From: Puia dinghuensis
GTDB lineage: Bacteria > Bacteroidota > Bacteroidia > Chitinophagales > Chitinophagaceae
DNA length: 61,532 nucleotides
NCBI GenBank assembly: GCA_026225275.1
Contig: JAMFSL010000089.1
Span: 1-61,532, forward strand
Direction of reading: 5' to 3'
The notes beneath the pieces are model-generated. The model made no database searches. It was not told the origin of the DNA and was given only the letters and a program-made list of their open reading frames with translations. Below are positions 61,101-61,532 of this stretch, in pieces. A program made the position numbers and the translations under genes. Numbering within the stretch: position 1 is the first letter of the stretch; every line of letters starts with the position of its first letter.

Positions 61101-61532
61101 TCGTTATTCAGCGACCTGATCCCACGGATCACTACGCTCACGGATGCAGAAGGAGACGAGCTCGTAGTCGTCACGGCCACACCGGAAACCTTTCCCGACA
61201 TCGACGTCAGCAGATTATCCTGTGGAACCTTATTCATGTCGTCTCCGCCGATCTGACCGACATCATAGCCCAGCGATCTCTTGTCTCGGGTAATGCCAAG
61301 GGCGGTAACGACGACACCCGACATCTCCTGGCTGTTGCCTGACTCCATAGATAGTGTAATGAAGACCTTACCATTGACCGGAAATTCCACCGTCTTATAA
61401 CCAACTGAACTGAAGATCAGAATGGCATTGGGCCCCGACACGCTCAGCTGAAAATTACCCTCCGCGTCGGTGGTAGTGGCTTTCGATTTTCCTTTTTCAT
61501 GGACAGTGACACCGGACATCGGTCCGTTGGCG
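58130..61532 (-). CDS. SusC-like TonB-dependent glycan importer (5' end outside the window)
   Basis: At least 1133 residues; the frame is open to the end of the window (reading ANGP before the first visible Met), so the start, signal peptide and part of the first domain are missing. Visible are the carboxypeptidase-regulatory-like domain (TTTDAEGNFQLSVSG, ILIFSSVGYKTVEFPV), the SusC-specific box and plug (VVVTALGITRDKRSLGYDV, PLFVVDGVPMQNSMNNIG, SISILKGPSAAALYGSRAGN, GVVLITTRSGKKA) and the barrel, with the C-terminus PVGVKLNVRF. It imports the oligosaccharide captured by the SusD partner. The window gives no sigma/anti-sigma or hybrid sensor for the locus; it may lie beyond the edge. Confidence 0.93.
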   Translation of the reverse strand, partial: ANGPMSGVTVHEKGKSKATTTDAEGNFQLSVSGPNAILIFSSVGYKTVEFPVNGKVFITLSMESGNSQEMSGVVVTALGITRDKRSLGYDVGQIGGDDMNKVPQDNLLTSMSGKVSGVAVTTTSSSPSASVSVVIRGIRSLNNDNQPLFVVDGVPMQNSMNNIGVNNGSGNDVDYGNVISDIDPNDIESISILKGPSAAALYGSRAGNGVVLITTRSGKKARGLGMTFSTTNEANMPYHYFPNNQDYSMGTDPYTVPNGYNSWQGQIVDVPSWDEYYFGTPLNQGIKAIQWNSPLQADGSYEPLPLVSHSNLKGLVHTGFTNANSLSVENSTDRDNYRFSFSNLTASDIIPTSGLNRFNLALNIDHKINSVIKLSSSINYTRSSTPNIAAGNNDGALSDALVLPASIDVKQIKNYWLTPGIQQMKPLPPVGVDQDPTPQSPVGNDVTDNPWFVLHQTKNQYLRNHLFGNLKAVMTFNPHWSAFARYSQDLYYENRETDISKSLDAELNGYFGLTNLYNTESNTDFLVTYKTKFDNKIDVSASAGGNLQYDYNSTNQVYSAPGTGIIAPELFNVSNIAQANVRYASGHYEKAIYSSYGTVSLGYADMAYLDLTGRNDWSSTLPPGNNSYFYPSASLSLLLHKIFKFGPSVSLFKVRGGWASVGKDTDPYNLYGIVGIGSFGGTTTESLSPSLLNPNLKPEKAISTEAGVDLAFFKSRLRFSGTVYQSDNKNQILGISTPASAGYTSRQINAGLVRSQGIELQLGGTIIAHKDWTWDMSVNYTKNNSYIISLTSGVPYFSFWQDGPSGAWTYAKGQPIPNQLDSKGRQMYSDGKIGQLWDNIIATVTDKSSPYYGYPLLSSGGILQKLNGGDFQDKQIIGNFNPKLMMGMQTSVTYKFITLSASIDMRLGGIFFSKTYRYQGSNADLRSQENAGIPIPAADAANIPAYLKSNPAKFIELQGRQQYHIVGGPTQAKGGILNNPSGPNSTAVPGYPIYDAAFYPGVISNGSGGYTENLGNPATTVYDDYEDAVTNGPWNFGRMDMFDASFIKLRELNIMFALPGQVARALKVQGVSLGVYTRNVLLWTKAKIGVDPEQAFNYSPTPQANGSQFKQGEEYYNISPWSIPVGVKLNVRF

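Noticed and set aside
1-61532. tRNA, rRNA or CRISPR array
   Set aside because: No cloverleaf with CCA-adjacent acceptor stem, no rRNA-like segment and no regularly spaced repeats were seen on either strand by reading; a tRNAscan or CRISPR search was not possible.

Overview
The window is 61.5 kb of a Bacteroidota chromosome, most probably from the family Chitinophagaceae. The evidence is a SusC/SusD pair, an outer-membrane-protein-family TonB receptor, a type IX secretion gene resembling porW/sprE, a DUF6934 gene, a DAHP synthase fused to chorismate mutase, and promoters of the TTTG-N(18-20)-TAnnTTTG type. Genes are dense, many overlap by 1 to 23 bases, and base composition is moderately GC-rich. 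No tRNA, rRNA or CRISPR array was seen.

Layout. 1-5.8 kb: sugar-acid catabolism (a gluconate-type permease cut by the window edge and an IlvD/Edd dehydratase), a secreted NIPSNAP protein, and a GntR/FCD regulator divergent from a Tat-exported oxalate decarboxylase, with three copies of a 15-bp palindrome between the last two. 5.9-9.1 kb: acetyltransferase-like genes (one a remnant), a SprT-like protease, two ATP-synthase-associated membrane proteins, bactofilin, and a membrane module normally fused to M23 peptidases. 9.4-18.1 kb: a PorW/SprE-like protein, class A penicillin-binding protein, PepSY-like protein, RlpA and an L,D-transpeptidase, which is largely envelope work. 18.2-28.3 kb: one long minus-strand aromatic amino acid cluster in transcriptional order pheA, aminotransferase, tyrA, DEAD-box helicase, DAHP synthase/chorismate mutase, a REP-associated (Y1) transposase, aroB, aroA, aroC. 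It is headed by a leader peptide with a Phe/Tyr run and mutually exclusive antiterminator and terminator hairpins. 28.4-37.3 kb: murQ with a BadF/BcrA sugar kinase, a C-terminal processing protease, a sigma/anti-sigma pair, a DUF6934 two-gene module, and tex. 37.5-46.4 kb: cystathionine beta-synthase-like enzyme, a 667-bp AT-rich gap, a BtuF-like protein without signal peptide, a cryptic kinase-like protein, tandem class II and class I fructose-bisphosphate aldolases, an Omp85-like barrel and a secreted beta-propeller. 46.4-61.5 kb: a glycan utilisation locus with SusC (cut by the window end), SusD, GH20 hexosaminidase, a 1510-residue tandemly duplicated propeller/barrel protein, a TonB receptor and a glycerophosphodiesterase.

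Two systems stand out. One is the Phe/Tyr attenuator ahead of pheA. The other is a family of structured intergenic elements (at least four copies) in which stems change while pairing is kept, one copy lying directly behind the Y1 transposase gene. Four conserved genes carry a single lesion each (porW-like nonsense codon; aroA, tyrA and tex frameshifts). Such a density suggests sequencing error must be excluded before calling decay. All functional assignments are from reading protein motifs; no database search was possible.
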